The translations under genes were made by a program, and so were the position numbers. From contig NC_051088.1 in the NCBI RefSeq assembly GCF_901709675.1, positions 930,001 through 994,000 of the forward strand: a stretch of DNA of 64,000 nucleotides. The letters run 5' to 3'. Positions 21,576-32,556 of the stretch are shown here, in pieces (within the stretch, counting starts at the first letter, position 1; each line of letters starts with the position of its first letter). Origin of the DNA: Syngnathus acus. Taxonomy: Eukaryota; Chordata; Actinopteri; Syngnathiformes; Syngnathidae. The notes below the pieces were generated by a model. It worked only from the letters and a program-made list of their open reading frames with translations, did not search any database and had not been told where the DNA came from.

Positions 21576-22141
21576 TACTGTAATTTCCGGACTATAAGCC
21601 GCTACTTGTTGCTTAAGTTTTGAACCCTGCGGCTTCTCATCCAGTGCGGCGTATCTATGGATTTTTCATGATTTTTGTGATGACTCAATCACTTATACAC
21701 TCGTAAAAAGGCTGCAGACCACTGTTGTGCGGCACCGCTTTGCTGGGCGGAGGGATATGTGACACGGTCACTGGGGAGAAGAGTGGTGTGTTGATTTTTT
21801 TTAACCAGCCCTGTTAGTGCTGTGCTACCGTGTTGCCGCGTCTCAGTGACTTTTACTGGTAGTTTACTGGTGGTTTTATCCAGCCCTATTAGTGCTGTGT
21901 TACTTCCATGTTGCTGCAGTATTACTGCCACGTCACAGGCAGTGTTTGGAAAGAAATGTTAAGGTATGTTATTAAAACTTTAAAAAGGCTGTCTGTGTAC
22001 CGTCTTTCTTTGTAAATAACTCACGTGCACATGCGGCTTTTAGTACAGAGTGGCTTTTTTATGAAAATAACAAAAGTTTCCCCTAATTTTTGCTTGTGCG
22101 GCTTATAATCAGGTGCGGTTTATAGTCCAGAAATTACGGTA
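21576..22141. mobile_element. TA-flanked MITE, family A
   Basis: TACTGTAATTTCCGGACTAT at the left is inverted at the right end (ATAGTCCAGAAATTACGGTA). TA flanks both ends and no ORF is present. The ends resemble those of several other elements here (families B-F). A Tc1/mariner-pogo origin is likely from the TA target. Confidence 0.8.
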
Positions 22142-22288
22142 GTCGCCAGCCAGTTGCAGGATACAGCTTAACATTTTTCTTTTGAGAAAAGAGTGTTGTT
22201 AGAATCAGTGCCACTTTCTGAGAAAACCCGTTATTAGCCCATAAAAAGATTGAGTGATGACTATTATTTATATGCACTGTATGTACAG

Positions 22289-22468
22289 CCCATGGGAATT
22301 CTGTCTATCATGGAGGAGGAGTGTATGTTCCCCAAGGCCACAGACTTCAGTTTCAAAACCAAACTGTATGACAACCATTTGGGAAAGTCACCGAATTTCT
22401 TGCGGCCACGGCTAGACAAGAAACGCAAATACGAGGCGCACTTTGAAGTGGTCCACTACGCTGGAGTG
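22289..22468 (+). CDS. myh7b: Myosin heavy chain exon 16, first half (180 bp)
   Basis: It encodes [20 protein letters not shown], then [20 protein letters not shown] and [13 protein letters not shown], part of the lower 50K domain. The KKRKYEAHF wording and the following VPYNI are features I associate with MYH7B rather than with MYH6/7 (HYAGTVDYNI). In other sarcomeric genes this and the next segment form one exon of roughly 310 bp; here a GT-AG intron of 81 bases divides them. Confidence 0.94.
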
Positions 22469-22549
22469 GTATGTTTTCAGCTCTACAGCATCCAGCCCTG
22501 GTACGGGAAGTGTTTGGTGATGATGCTAATGCTGACTTCTTGCATGCAG

Positions 22550-22682
22550 GTTCCGTACAACATTATCGGGTGGTTGGACAAGAACAGAGACCCTCTCAAT
22601 GAGACAGTGGTGCTTTTATTCCAGAAGTCCTCCAGCAAACTGATGGCTGGACTGTTTGAGAACTATATCACCTCTGAGACAG
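22550..22682 (+). CDS. myh7b: Myosin heavy chain exon 16, second half (133 bp)
   Basis: It encodes [20 protein letters not shown] and [20 protein letters not shown], then TSET, leading up to loop 2. It begins after tgcatgcag and leaves after the first base of a codon before gtatca. With the first half it gives 313 bp. Confidence 0.95.
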
Positions 22683-23167
22683 GTATCATGGGTCAGACCA
22701 CAAACAATTGAGCACACAATATTTGCTATCAAGACACCACTTAGTCAATGACTCAATCATTCAATAAATCCAGTTTTTGCAATGCCTTCATTAATGAATT
22801 ACTAGACCCCCAACCCCCTGCTGTGTAACCATTTCATGACAAACATGATAGTTCTTTAAGACCTAGTTAAACTTGTGTGGGCATAGGCCGCACAGACGTC
22901 ACTGTGTCAATGCAGCGCACGGAACAACACAGGATTGAGTTTCCTCAGCATTTTTTGCCGATTATGGTTTCAGTTTTTTCTTTGCTTTTTGAACAAGTAA
23001 CAAACCGACAATAAGAGAAACCGTGCCGGCTAGAACAAAGAGGATTCAGATGATGAATTTAATTTGATTGAATATTTGATATATCACGATATTGGGGTCG
23101 ATCATTTCACTCTTCCATAAGTTAACAATTCTACTAGTAAGGTATTAACTGATTGATGGGGTGAAAC
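22683..23167 (+). other. Intron start, nothing recognised
   Basis: These 485 bases of intron show no ORF, repeat end or motif that I recognise. Confidence 0.5.
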
Positions 23168-23447
23168 ACAAAAAGTAAAAGTCTGCTTTATTGTCAATTT
23201 CTTCACATGCCAAGACACAAAGAAATCGAAATTACGTTCCCATTATCCCACGGTGACAAGACATAGTACACAATATACATACAAGTAAACAACACAAAAA
23301 AATAAAAACAAGAAGGCACAAACAATGAATAAATAAGAGTGATGAATAAATAATAAATAAACAAATAACACAACAAATAAGAGGAGCAAAAATGGAGCAA
23401 GTGTGCATACAGCAGACAGTCAGAATATAGCGCAAAAGTACAGGACG

Positions 23448-25046
23448 CTACGCAGAAGGGGGGAGAGAGTTCAGGATCCTAACAGCCTGGAGAATGAAGC
23501 TGTTGGTGAGTCTGGTGGTGCGGGAGCGCAGGCTCCTGTACATTTTCCCAGAGGGCAGAAGATCGAACAAAGAGTGAGCGGGGTGACTCACATCACTCAC
23601 AATCGTGGTCGCCTTGCGGGTGAGATGGGAGGTGTAAATGTCCTTCAAGGAGGGGAGCAAAGCACCAATAACCTTACCAGCCGTGTTCACTATGCGCTGC
23701 AGGGCCTTCACGTTGTATTCAGTGCAGCTACCACCCCAAACAGTGATACAACTGGAGAGGACGCTTTCAATGGTGCCACGGTAAAATGTAGTCATGATGG
23801 CCGGAGGAGCACTTGCTCGCCTGAGTTTCCGCAGGAAGTACAGGCGGCGCTGGGCCTTCTTCGCCAGTGATGCGGTGTTGGTGGACCAGGAGAGATCCTC
23901 ACTGATGTGCACCCCCAGGAACCTGGTGCTGCTCACTCTCTCCACCACAGCACCATCGATGGTCAGCGGCAGGTGTTGGGTGTGACCCTTCCGGAAGTCA
24001 ACAACAATCTCCTTGGTCTTGTTGACGTTCAGCAGGAGGTTGTTGTCCTTGCACCACGTGGTCAGAAGGTCAACCTCCAACCTGTATTGAGTCTCGTCGC
24101 CCTTGGTGATGAGACCCACCAGAGTCAAGTCGTCAGCAAATTTCACCATGCGGTTGGTGCTGTAGGTTGCAGCGCAGTCATGCGTCAGCAGGGTGAAGAG
24201 CAGCGGACTGAGCACGCAGCCTTGGGGGGCCCCCGTGCTCATCGTGATGCTGGCGGAGATTCTGTCGCCAACACGTACCACCTGAGGCCTCTGACAGAGG
24301 AAGTCTAGTAGCCAGTTGCAGAGGTAGGTACTGAGGCCCAGGTTGGCGAGTTTGCAGATGAGTCGTTGTGGCACAATGGTGTTGAAGGCAGAACTGAAGT
24401 CCACAAACAGCAATCTCACATACGAGTCCCTACTCACCAGGTGGGTGAGGGCCGAGTGGAGGGCAGAGCAGATGGCATCCTCAGAGGACCGTTTGGCTCG
24501 GTACGCAAACTGGAAGGGGTCTATGGTGGGGGTGAGAATGGATCTGATGTGCTCCATGACAAGCCGCTCAAAGCACTTCATGATGATGGGCGTCAGTGCC
24601 ACGGGGCGGTAGTCATTGAAGCAGGACGGGGCAGGTTTCTTCGGCACAGGTACGATAGTGGCAGCCTTGAAACGCGAAGGGACGACGGCCTGCTGCAGGG
24701 AAATGTTAAAGATGTCCGTGAAGACACCCGTCAGCTCCCCAGCGCAGTCCTTCAGCGCTCGACCTGGGATGTTGTCAGGGCCCGCCGCCTTACGGGTGTT
24801 AATAGCGGCAAGCGCCCTCCTCACGCTATCAGCAGAGAGGCACAGGGGCTGCTCTTGTGGAGGGGGAGGGGCCTTCAGCGGGCAAGTGCTGTTCTGAGCG
24901 TCGAAGCGAGCAAAGAAGCGGTTGAGATCGTTGAGCAGACGGATATCGCCCTCACAGCTCTGCGGCGCGGGCTTGTAGTGGTCTGAATGCCCTGCCAAAG
25001 GCTCCGTGCGTCCTTGCTGTCCTTGAAGTGGGCGGTAATCTTGCAA
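23448..25046 (-). pseudogene. LINE reverse transcriptase part
   Basis: A 532-residue open frame. Blocks in order: NDYRPVALTPIIMKCFERLV, VDFSSAFNTIVPQRLI (first catalytic Asp), STGAPQGCVLSPLLFTLLTH, MVKFADDLTLVGL (FADD active site), NNLLLNVNKTKEIVVDFRKG, and a C-terminal region to LNSLPPSA. All RT residues are present. It would be the 3' part of one ORF with the upstream endonuclease, but a deletion of about 7 bases near 24980, seen against the copy at 36260, breaks the frame. Confidence 0.88.
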
Positions 25047-26086
25047 GAGAACGCCTTTTTCGCCTCCTTGATGCCCCGGGACAGGTCGGCCCTCGCTGTC
25101 CTCAAGCCAGCCTCATCCCCCGCTCTGAAGGCTTTGTCCCTGGCCCTCAGCAGCCTGAGGACAGCCCCAGTCAGCCATGGCTTCCAGTTAGCCCGAGTGA
25201 CGATGTATTTCGAGTGGGTCACATCATCAATGCACTTCGCGATGTAAGAGGAAACAGAGTCAGTATACTCCTCTATGTCCGTCCGATCATTGCAAGTGGC
25301 CGCCTGCTTAAACATTTCCCAGTCAGTAGAGCCAAAGCAGTCTCGAAGCACATCAGAGGCACCCTCAGGCCACACTCTAACCCGCTTGCGAACCGGCCTG
25401 GATGCTTTCACCATTTGTCTGTATGCGGGCAAAAGCATAACAGTGATATGGTCAGAAAGTCCAAGATGGGGGAGGGGGGCGGCTTTGAAAGCTCCTTTAT
25501 GTGAAGAGTAGACCAGGTCCAGGAAGCTGTCGCCACGTGTTGGAAAATTAACATGCTGGTGAAGCCTCGGAAAAACAGACTTCAGGTTAGCGTGATTAAA
25601 ATCCCCAGCGAAGATGGTGAAACCGTCAGGGTGCGCCGTCTGTTGTTCACTGACAGCCTGGTACAGTTCCCTAAGAGCCGCGATCCTGTCGCCTTCGATG
25701 TTGGAAGGCGGGATGTATACCGCGACTAGCAGAATCGCAGTAAATTCCCTCGGCAGGTAAAAAGGACGGCACTTAATGATCACAAACTCCGCCAGTGGCG
25801 AGCAGAGCTTGCATACCACTACAGAGTCCCGGCACCATTCGTCACGGATGTAGACGCATATTCCACCTCCTCGCGATTTTCCCCCTTTTACAATGGCCCG
25901 GTCCGCCCGATAGCACGCTAGCCGCTCCAGATGTACAGCAGAGTCCGGAATGTTGACAGTCAACCAAGTCTCAGTGAACACGAGCACACAGCAGTCACGC
26001 ACTGTCCGGTTCGTAGATCTCAGCAGGCGAATGTAATCCATTTTGTTGTCCAGCGATCGAACATTCGCCAGAAGAATGGAAGGCAC
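24960..26086 (-). pseudogene. LINE endonuclease part
   Basis: The frame starts MPSILLANVRSLDNKMDYIR and has VFTETWLT, GGGICVYIRD, IFAGDFNHANL and LGLSDHITVMLL, the motifs of an apurinic-type endonuclease with catalytic Glu, Asp-Asn and Asp-His. It is followed by a linker reading SLWQGIQT. It is fused in frame to the RT in the related copy at 34952-36724. Confidence 0.85.
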
Positions 26087-26145
26087 GGCCCGGCGAGCTG
26101 GGTTGGCCGCCAGCCTGGCCCGGACGCCTCCGCGCTTGCCCGTCT

Positions 26146-26424
26146 TCAGCCTCCTCGCTTCCTAACCGGGGGAGGAATAGCAGGCGAGTCCGGCGACGAT
26201 TCAGGACGGAGCAGTCCGAGCTCCTTTAATGTCCCCGCTTCAAAGTCCAGAACGCCACAAAACTCGCATTCGCCGATGTCGAGCAGAACCTGCCTGCTGT
26301 ACTTGTAGCACGACTCAGTACGACGAGACGAACACATAAAACTGTCGGACAAACACTCATTAAACGAACAAAACACCGTTCGGGCGGGACAGAGAGAGGT
26401 CGCTGCGTGTGCACGCGCCACCAT
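26146..26424 (-). pseudogene. LINE N-terminal region with cysteine motif
   Basis: MVARAHAATSLCPARTVFCS runs to CGVLDFEAGTLKELGLLRP. One frameshift near 26150 separates it from the endonuclease frame, which suggests that the protein starts here. No function of this leader is known to me. Confidence 0.55.
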
Positions 26425-26460
26425 CTTGTTCGTAGCACTGACAGGTGGAATGGGGAAAAG

Positions 26461-26800
26461 ATGGCGAAGCCATTGGCAGGCAGTGGAAAGGGGAAAAGGG
26501 CGGCAAATTCAAACATTACTAGGGCTTCTCCTGTTTTGGTTCCAGAGCGTGAGTGTTCGATGACTGGGTCAGAGATAGGCAGTTGGGGGGACACTGAGTT
26601 GGATTTGGAGGATGATTCTGTGACAGTTAACACTTGGGCAAAGGCTAACCCGATGGAGCAAAAGAGTGAGAAATGACAGCAGTGGGAGTGAAATTGGTGT
26701 AAATTGTCTTACTGAGGAGACTAGGGCTAACAGTTTCCGTGTTATTTTGAGATTTAATGAAAAATCGCAAGTCAACGTTAAAAAAGCTAGCGAGTGAAAA
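26461..26800 (+). pseudogene. Possible retroelement ORF1 fragment
   Basis: An ORF starts MAKPLAGSGKGKRAANSNIT and ends ...TWAKANPMEQKSEK; in another frame ANSFRVILRFNEKSQVNVKK follows. The FRVILRFNE wording is like the RNA-binding ORF1 protein of some fish LINEs, but the match is short. It directly abuts the 5' end of the minus-strand LINE. Confidence 0.3.
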
Positions 26801-28466
26801 CTGATATTGAATCTATTTGCATTGAATATGAGGAGATAATGCGGTAGGAAGGAGAGAGAGAGAGCGAAAGAGAGAGCAATTATGAATAGCACCACGAAAC
26901 AGCGTAGCGCTTTAAATTTCAAGCCATACTGCCTACCTGACAGTAACTGACAACAACACCACATAGGACAGCAAAGGGGGTTATCTTAAAGTTAGGACAA
27001 TTTATTTAAGATTTTTCGATGTTAGGATGCTTCTGTAATACACTTTACTTATCTTGAGATAGGATGCGCAAACCAAGTTAGGAAATGCTGTTCTGTAAAA
27101 TGCTTTTCCTAAATACGGTCTTGAAGTGCCGTTGCCACGGCAACTAGACAGATAAAATGAGATTCTCAAATTAGGACGTTTCTGTAATACGCCATATAAC
27201 GCAGGGTTCAAAAAGTAGTGGCTTATTGTCCGGAAAATACGGTAGTTAAGGGAATATTCAGGTTTTGGCGCACATTTACGTGGACTTTAAAAGTCAAATA
27301 CAGTCAAACCTCTACATACGATTGCTTTTGTTTAATTTCCCATTAGCTGAATGCAAGTCTTCAGTTATTTTGCTCCCTCCATTTTTGCCACTTTTGTTTG
27401 CGAATTTGCTGCTTTTTTAAAAAAAAAAAAAGAAAAAATGTTTACCATCATAACAGAAAACAGCGGTTCAACTGGTACAAATGCACAGATATTGATATCT
27501 TAGCAAAGAAATAAAATCTGGGGAGGCTTCAGCGTCAACATTTGATATGAATATCCTGCGCTAGAACAGGTAAAGAGTGCAGGATCAATACGACACATGT
27601 TGCGTGTTGTTTGAGATGTCCGTCGTTGAGCAAGGAAAACAAAGATGTGGAGTAACAGTTGGTTCTTTATTGGCAAGATCTTGGGTTGTTTAATGGCGGA
27701 CAGTACACGAGGCACTGCAGCGGATGAAACAACAACCCCCATTCTCCAGGTCAGAAGGTTTTATACTGTCCAGAAAAGGCGGGAAAGCGTCACCTGACCA
27801 CTTGGTATCTATGTGTATTGGAGAGTCACCGCCCTGTGTGTGTGTGCTGTGTCCACGGTCTGTGCCTATGGGTTAGGTTACAAAGCTCTAGGTGCTGTAT
27901 CCGTGTTCTGATTGACCAGTCATGTTTATATGAAATAATAAGAGGATTTACACATATGAACATGATAAAGTATATATGAGTTTGTCTACCCTAATAAACT
28001 ATGTACACATTGCTGTTTCTCCCCATTCATACACAATCATGTCACGCAAAACAATAATTTAACACATGATATAATAATGTAGCCCAGCAAACACTGTTTC
28101 TAAAACAGAAATGTTGTTTGCCCAAGCTGGGTCCTTTTGTTTGAGATCACGAGATAACATGTGCCAGCTTGTGTCAGGTACAGGTTGCTCTAAATCTGAT
28201 GCCAGCAGTCTTGGGTCTGCTTCACCATGATTAAGCCATCAGCTGTTTGACTTTCACTGAACTTGTAAAAAGTCAGCTAATTAGTCAACAAACTGGTACT
28301 TATTCCAACATAGTTAATAATAGTTAACGATATTCAGGTACAGAAAAGTTGAAGTGTGGAAGTTACTTTTCTGTTCTGATCCTTTTCTCTCTCCCCTTAA
28401 TTTTGTATACATATACTACTGTATACAGGAATATGAAGCAAGCATCTTGTTTGACTCTGGTTTCAG
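26801..28466 (+). other. Intron with MITE scraps, little recognised
   Basis: A segment at 26975-27200 has repeats of a TTAGGAC-TTCTGTAATAC kind and may be a MITE. A TA-MITE end, GTCCGGAAAATACGGTA, lies at 27228-27244. Poly-A is at 27417-27432. The rest, 27245-28466, holds nothing that I recognise. Confidence 0.4.
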
Positions 28467-28543
28467 CCTCTGATCCTAAGCGCGAGACCAAGCACAGGAG
28501 GAGGAAAGCAGCTTCCTTCCAGACCGTCTCACAGCTTCACAAG
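28467..28543 (+). CDS. myh7b: Myosin heavy chain exon (canonical exon 17, 77 bp, loop 2)
   Basis: It encodes SDPKRETKHRRRKAA and SFQTVSQLHK. This is loop 2, the actin-binding surface loop, with a strongly basic KHRRRK cluster. KAASFQTVSQLHK is typical of the MYH7B branch in my memory. The acceptor is ggtttcag and the donor gtgaat. Neighbouring introns are 5.8 and 20.8 kb. Confidence 0.94.
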
Positions 28544-28574
28544 GTGAATGAGTAACTGTAACATAAGCACATAA

Positions 28575-28759
28575 TACCGTATTGGCCCGAATATAAGACG
28601 ATGTTTTTTGCATTGAAATAAGACTGAAAAAGTGGGGGTCGTCTTACATTCAGGGTCTAGACATTATACCCATTCACTTGTGCGCAGCGGTAAATTAAAT
28701 GTTGCTGGTATCGACTGAATATGTTGCTGTGATCGTGTGCGTCTTTGACACAAAGTGAG
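28575..28759. mobile_element. TA-flanked MITE, family B, broken copy
   Basis: TACCGTATTGGCCCGAATAT and the next 110 bases match the inverted right end of 43802-44431. It is broken by family C at 28760; the other end was not found. Confidence 0.7.
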
Positions 28760-29701
28760 TACCGTTTTTTTCCATGTATAATGCGCAAAATGTAACTAAT
28801 TTATTGTCCTAAAATCTGGGGTGCGCATTATACACGGGTAAATTTTTTTTTAATTAATTAATTAATTAATTAATTTATTTATTTTTTTGTGAAGAAAATC
28901 ATGGTACAACAATTTTTGAAGAAAATCTTGTCACGGATGGTTCTTTACAACGTCACTTTCCTCTCTTTTCATTTTAACCTAACTGATCGCGGTGGTGCCT
29001 TTCTGGGCAGTCGGAGAAATCAACGCCAACAAAAAAAATACATCCAACCTAGTGAAGAAATCACCAGAAAGATCACATGACAATTGTGAATAATAAATAA
29101 ATAATTATTATATATATTATATATATTATTATTATAATAATAAATAATTGTGATAAATAACTGGAACATCACTCAAATATTGGTGATCCCATTGAGAGTC
29201 TCACATATTTCTTCGCTATCGAGTTTGCTACTGCATGCGCAGTGATACTGACCGGCAGAATAACATCCAGTTGTTCCCAAAGACGATCTTTTTTCTGAAA
29301 TAATTTTATGTTTACGGACTTAAGTAACCTGGCCGGGTCATACCAAAGACTATAAAAATGGGACCCATTGCCTCCCTGCTTGGCACTCAGCATTAAGGGT
29401 TGGAATTGGGGGGTTAGATCACCAAATGATTCCCGAGCGCGGCGCCGCTGCTGCTCACTGCTCCCCTCTCCCCCAGGGGATGGATCAAAATCACACGGGG
29501 ATGGGTCAAATGCAGAGGACAAATTTCACCACACCCAGACGCGTGTGTGACGATCATTGGGACTAAAAAAAAATAAAAAAATAAATAGTCAAAATTTGGG
29601 TGCGTATTATACATGGGTACAGGCTTTTTTCCAGCATCGACATGCCATTTTTAGGGTGCGTATTATACATGGGGGCGCATTATACATGGAATAAAACGGT
29701 A
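28760..29701. mobile_element. TA-flanked MITE, family C, with SINE inside
   Basis: The left end TACCGTTTTTTTCCATGTAT is inverted at the right end (ATACATGGAATAAAACGGTA). Internal GCGCATTATACA repeats occur at both ends. A SINE fragment interrupts it. No ORF. Confidence 0.78.
29338..29565 (+). mobile_element. tRNA-derived SINE family 2, 5'-truncated
   Basis: From GGGTCATACCAAAGACTATA to GTGACGATCATTGGGACT it is almost identical to the body of the full copy at 39668-39992. The tRNA-like head is missing. Confidence 0.85.
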
Positions 29702-30495
29702 TATACATTTCATTGCTACTAATGTCCACTGTTGTGCCGTTTGTCCGATCGCGGTTTGCTTCGTGTGCGCGCCGTTTGATTGACAGCTCCGGCGCGCTCC
29801 TTTAAGTTTGCCTCGCATCGTACGAGCAGCGTACACGCATGACTACAGCCGTTACGCAGCGGCACGGTGACTAACGGTCGCCAGGAAATGTATTTTGTTG
29901 ACTCGATGACCTATGTTTGGTGTGTTGCCGAGAGTATTTCATTTATGGTTATTTAGTATAGCGGAACCGTTAGTTATGTAATGTGTGCCATCTACTAGTG
30001 TTGTGTGACGTCAGAAGTTTTTATTTATTTTTATTTATTTAAACAGGACAGCACCAGTTTGATGAACACTCAAGATATAGGCATATATACAAACATCCCA
30101 ATGTAAAACCAGTTGGAATTAGCCAGAGCTAAACATTTTGTTGAGCGTTGACTTACGTGCTGTATTTCTGTCTGTTGCAGAAGCACACACACGCACACAC
30201 ACACGCACACACACACACACCCTTCATACAATAATCACACACACAATAATCACATTCACACACCCAAAGACTCACCCATGTACACTACACACACCTGCTC
30301 TCACATCCTTACGACCAAACATGTGCCTATACCCTTTTGCCAGTTTGCCTGTATGCCCCTATGAGCCACAGTGCCTGTTACTTTTTTGCCAATAATTCAG
30401 TAAAGCAATCAAAACTGAACCACGTCTTCCCTCCTGTGTTCTGACCGACACCCGGGGGCAAAAACAGCATAACCATCCGAGCCAACCCCCTATAC
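29702..30495 (+). other. Intron with (CA)n, otherwise unrecognised
   Basis: A CA-rich microsatellite lies at 30180-30290. GC-rich, CpG-rich sequence at 29740-29880 could be the inside of the family B element. No gene was recognised. Confidence 0.45.
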
Positions 30496-31685
30496 CAGAG
30501 GCCCCCAACCCCCGGTACCGGTCCGTGGGTCACTTGGTACCGGGCCGCCAAACCGCACAGAAAAAAAAAAACATTATTTTTTATCGACGATCAATTAATT
30601 CAGGTCAATACGCTCGTCCCGGTCACGTGAGATGTTTCCCCAGTCGAGCCCTCAAAGCTAGCAAAAATGAGTAAAGATATGTATTTTGAAAAATATTTTA
30701 AAAAATTGACGTTTCTCTCCCAATTACATCCGTCGATGCATCTGTGTTAATTCGAGTCAAGACGCTCGTCCCGGACACGTGACGTCACGCCAATCGAGCC
30801 CGTGAAGCAAGCAAAAATGAGCAAGAAACAGAAATGTTTGGAAAGCTTCTTCGGAAAGGGAAAAAAGCCCAATGAAGAGACGGACGAAGAAGAAGCTACG
30901 ACTTCTAAGAAAAGGAAAGCTACATTTAAAAGAAAATTTGTAGAGTCCTACTTAAAATATGGATTTATCACCACAGGTGACTCTGACGAGCCAAGCCCAC
31001 TCTGCATATGTGGCGGCGACAGGCTAGCTAACGAGGCAATGAAGCCTTTAAAACTGCTTCAGCACATGGAGACCAAGCATTAAAAGACAAATCTTAACCA
31101 CTTCGGGTGTCATTGTCTCCGATTACGCCTCGATGGGACCGGCTTGTTTCAAGCTCAGTGCTCCCACTAATTCAACGTAATGGTAATGTCAGCCTTCTAT
31201 CGTGGCCAGGACTGACGAGGGGAGCGCGGAGGGGGGTGGGGAGGCTGCACCGGGTGGAAAGTTGTCCCGATTAGGATGGCGTCTCGGTTAGCGATTTGGA
31301 TGAGGGGTCCGGAACCGTGTAACGGGGGTCCGCTCCAGCGTGTGACTGGTTGCGCTGCCTCCGGGAGCGGGGATGGCTAGTCGGTGGTTGGTAACAGAGG
31401 GCCAGAACGGGGTCTCGTTATGATTATAACGCGGGAAATATGCTCACACATTTCGTCTTGTGCGAAGATGGCTGATCGTCCGCAATCATGCATACGCTCA
31501 CGTTAGATGGCATTCTTGACGAGCAAGTATAAAACTCGAAAAGCAGAGCGGTGTGCCAGTGACTTACTTATTACTTTGATGTGGTTTATACTTGTTTTTA
31601 TGCCAGTCGTATCATTTTATTTCATCGTATTTATTATAAATGTATTATTTATTTATATAATTGTATTATTTATTTATATAAAGGC
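30496..31685 (+). mobile_element. BED-finger hAT element, copy 2, right end missing
   Basis: It begins CAGAGGCCCCCAACCCCCGG and parallels 9589-10358 up to TTTATATAAAGGC, where it stops. It holds about 360 extra bases (31170-31530) that copy 1 lacks. A repeat of its leader (GTCACGTGA, CAGTCGAGCC) at 30620-30670 suggests an internal duplication. Confidence 0.75.
30802..31083 (+). pseudogene. BED-finger N-terminus, copy 2
   Basis: MSKKQKCLESFFGKGKKPNE at 30817 continues to LLQHMETKH and a stop. The first finger Cys is kept (PLCICGGD) but its spacing is changed. It is a remnant of a ZBED5-like hAT transposase. Confidence 0.72.
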
Positions 31686-31789
31686 GCCGCCAACTGACAA
31701 CAAGGCTGAAGTCAGCGGCGCACGTAGGTCCGAAATCGGCAGCTGTTATTCTTTTTTTTTTTTGACACAGAGGATGAATATTCCGGTGG

Positions 31790-32556
31790 ATTTAATTGAT
31801 TGATTGAATATTTATTGATCCCCAGGGGTGGGGAAATTCAGGCCCCAGCAGTAGCCATACCACAGAGTGGGTATACAAAAGACACAGATGGCATGAGCGC
31901 AACTCAATGAGCTCTCATAAGGCTGCCACACAACGGCGCCACAACGAAAGTCAGAAAGTGCTCAAGATAAAAGCCATCAAAGCAAATCAAAGCTAAAAGA
32001 CAAAGGAAAAAAAAAGTAACAGCGGCCAACCAGCACCCCTCAATACAAGAGAACACCCCAAAACACACAAAATAGCCTCCACGGGGTCCATAGACAGGTG
32101 TAAGGGCAGTCCAGGTCAACGGCGCCCAATGGACCGTGGTCGTGAATCGGTGAAAACATCACAAAGCAGGCAAATGTATGAGCAGCGTCCTGGGCACCCA
32201 GTCGGGGCACGTGCAGATGGTCACCACGGGGCTAGCATGGCGAAAGTCGTTGGTTCCGACGAGCACGAGGGAGCGGACTCCCCACAGGGGTTGCGGCTGC
32301 AAGGCCAAGGCGAGGGACCCGGTCATCACTGGCCGGATAAGCAGGAAGCCGTCGTAGAGTTACGCCGGTCTCGACCGATGATCCCGGTCCCAGGAAGAAA
32401 AAAAAAAAATATCCGATCCGAAAAGATACCGAGGTGCGGTAGAAGGCACCAGCATCGCCGAATGGACAAAAAGACAGAAAGAAAAAGGAGAAAAGAAGGA
32501 AATAAAGAGGAAAAGAGAGAACACTGCTGGGAGGCAGCCACTCACGGCGCCATACC
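31790..32556 (-). mobile_element. Short LINE-derived element (5' end joined to 3' end)
   Basis: On the minus strand it begins GGCGCCGTGAGTGGCTGCC, a start that I associate with fish L1-type leaders, and ends GGGGATCAATAAATATTCAA with ATTG repeats. No RT lies in the 767 bases, so it seems to be an internally deleted LINE or a derived SINE-like element. Assignment is tentative. Confidence 0.45.

Larger units (their letters stand above)
23168..26435 (-). mobile_element. Jockey-superfamily LINE (Rex1/L2-like), nearly full length
   Basis: One long coding region on the minus strand, a start near 26424, and a 3' UTR ending in GACAATAAAGCAGACTTTTAC before the target. Endonuclease and reverse transcriptase are both recognisable. 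The 3' UTR occurs again at 34750-34920 and, in the + orientation, at 57772-57943. It fills more than half of the intron before the loop 2 exon. Confidence 0.85.

Noticed and set aside
23403-26308. Plus-strand ORFs of 86-206 codons over the LINE
   Set aside because: They are antisense to the LINE reverse transcriptase, whose conserved blocks settle the strand.
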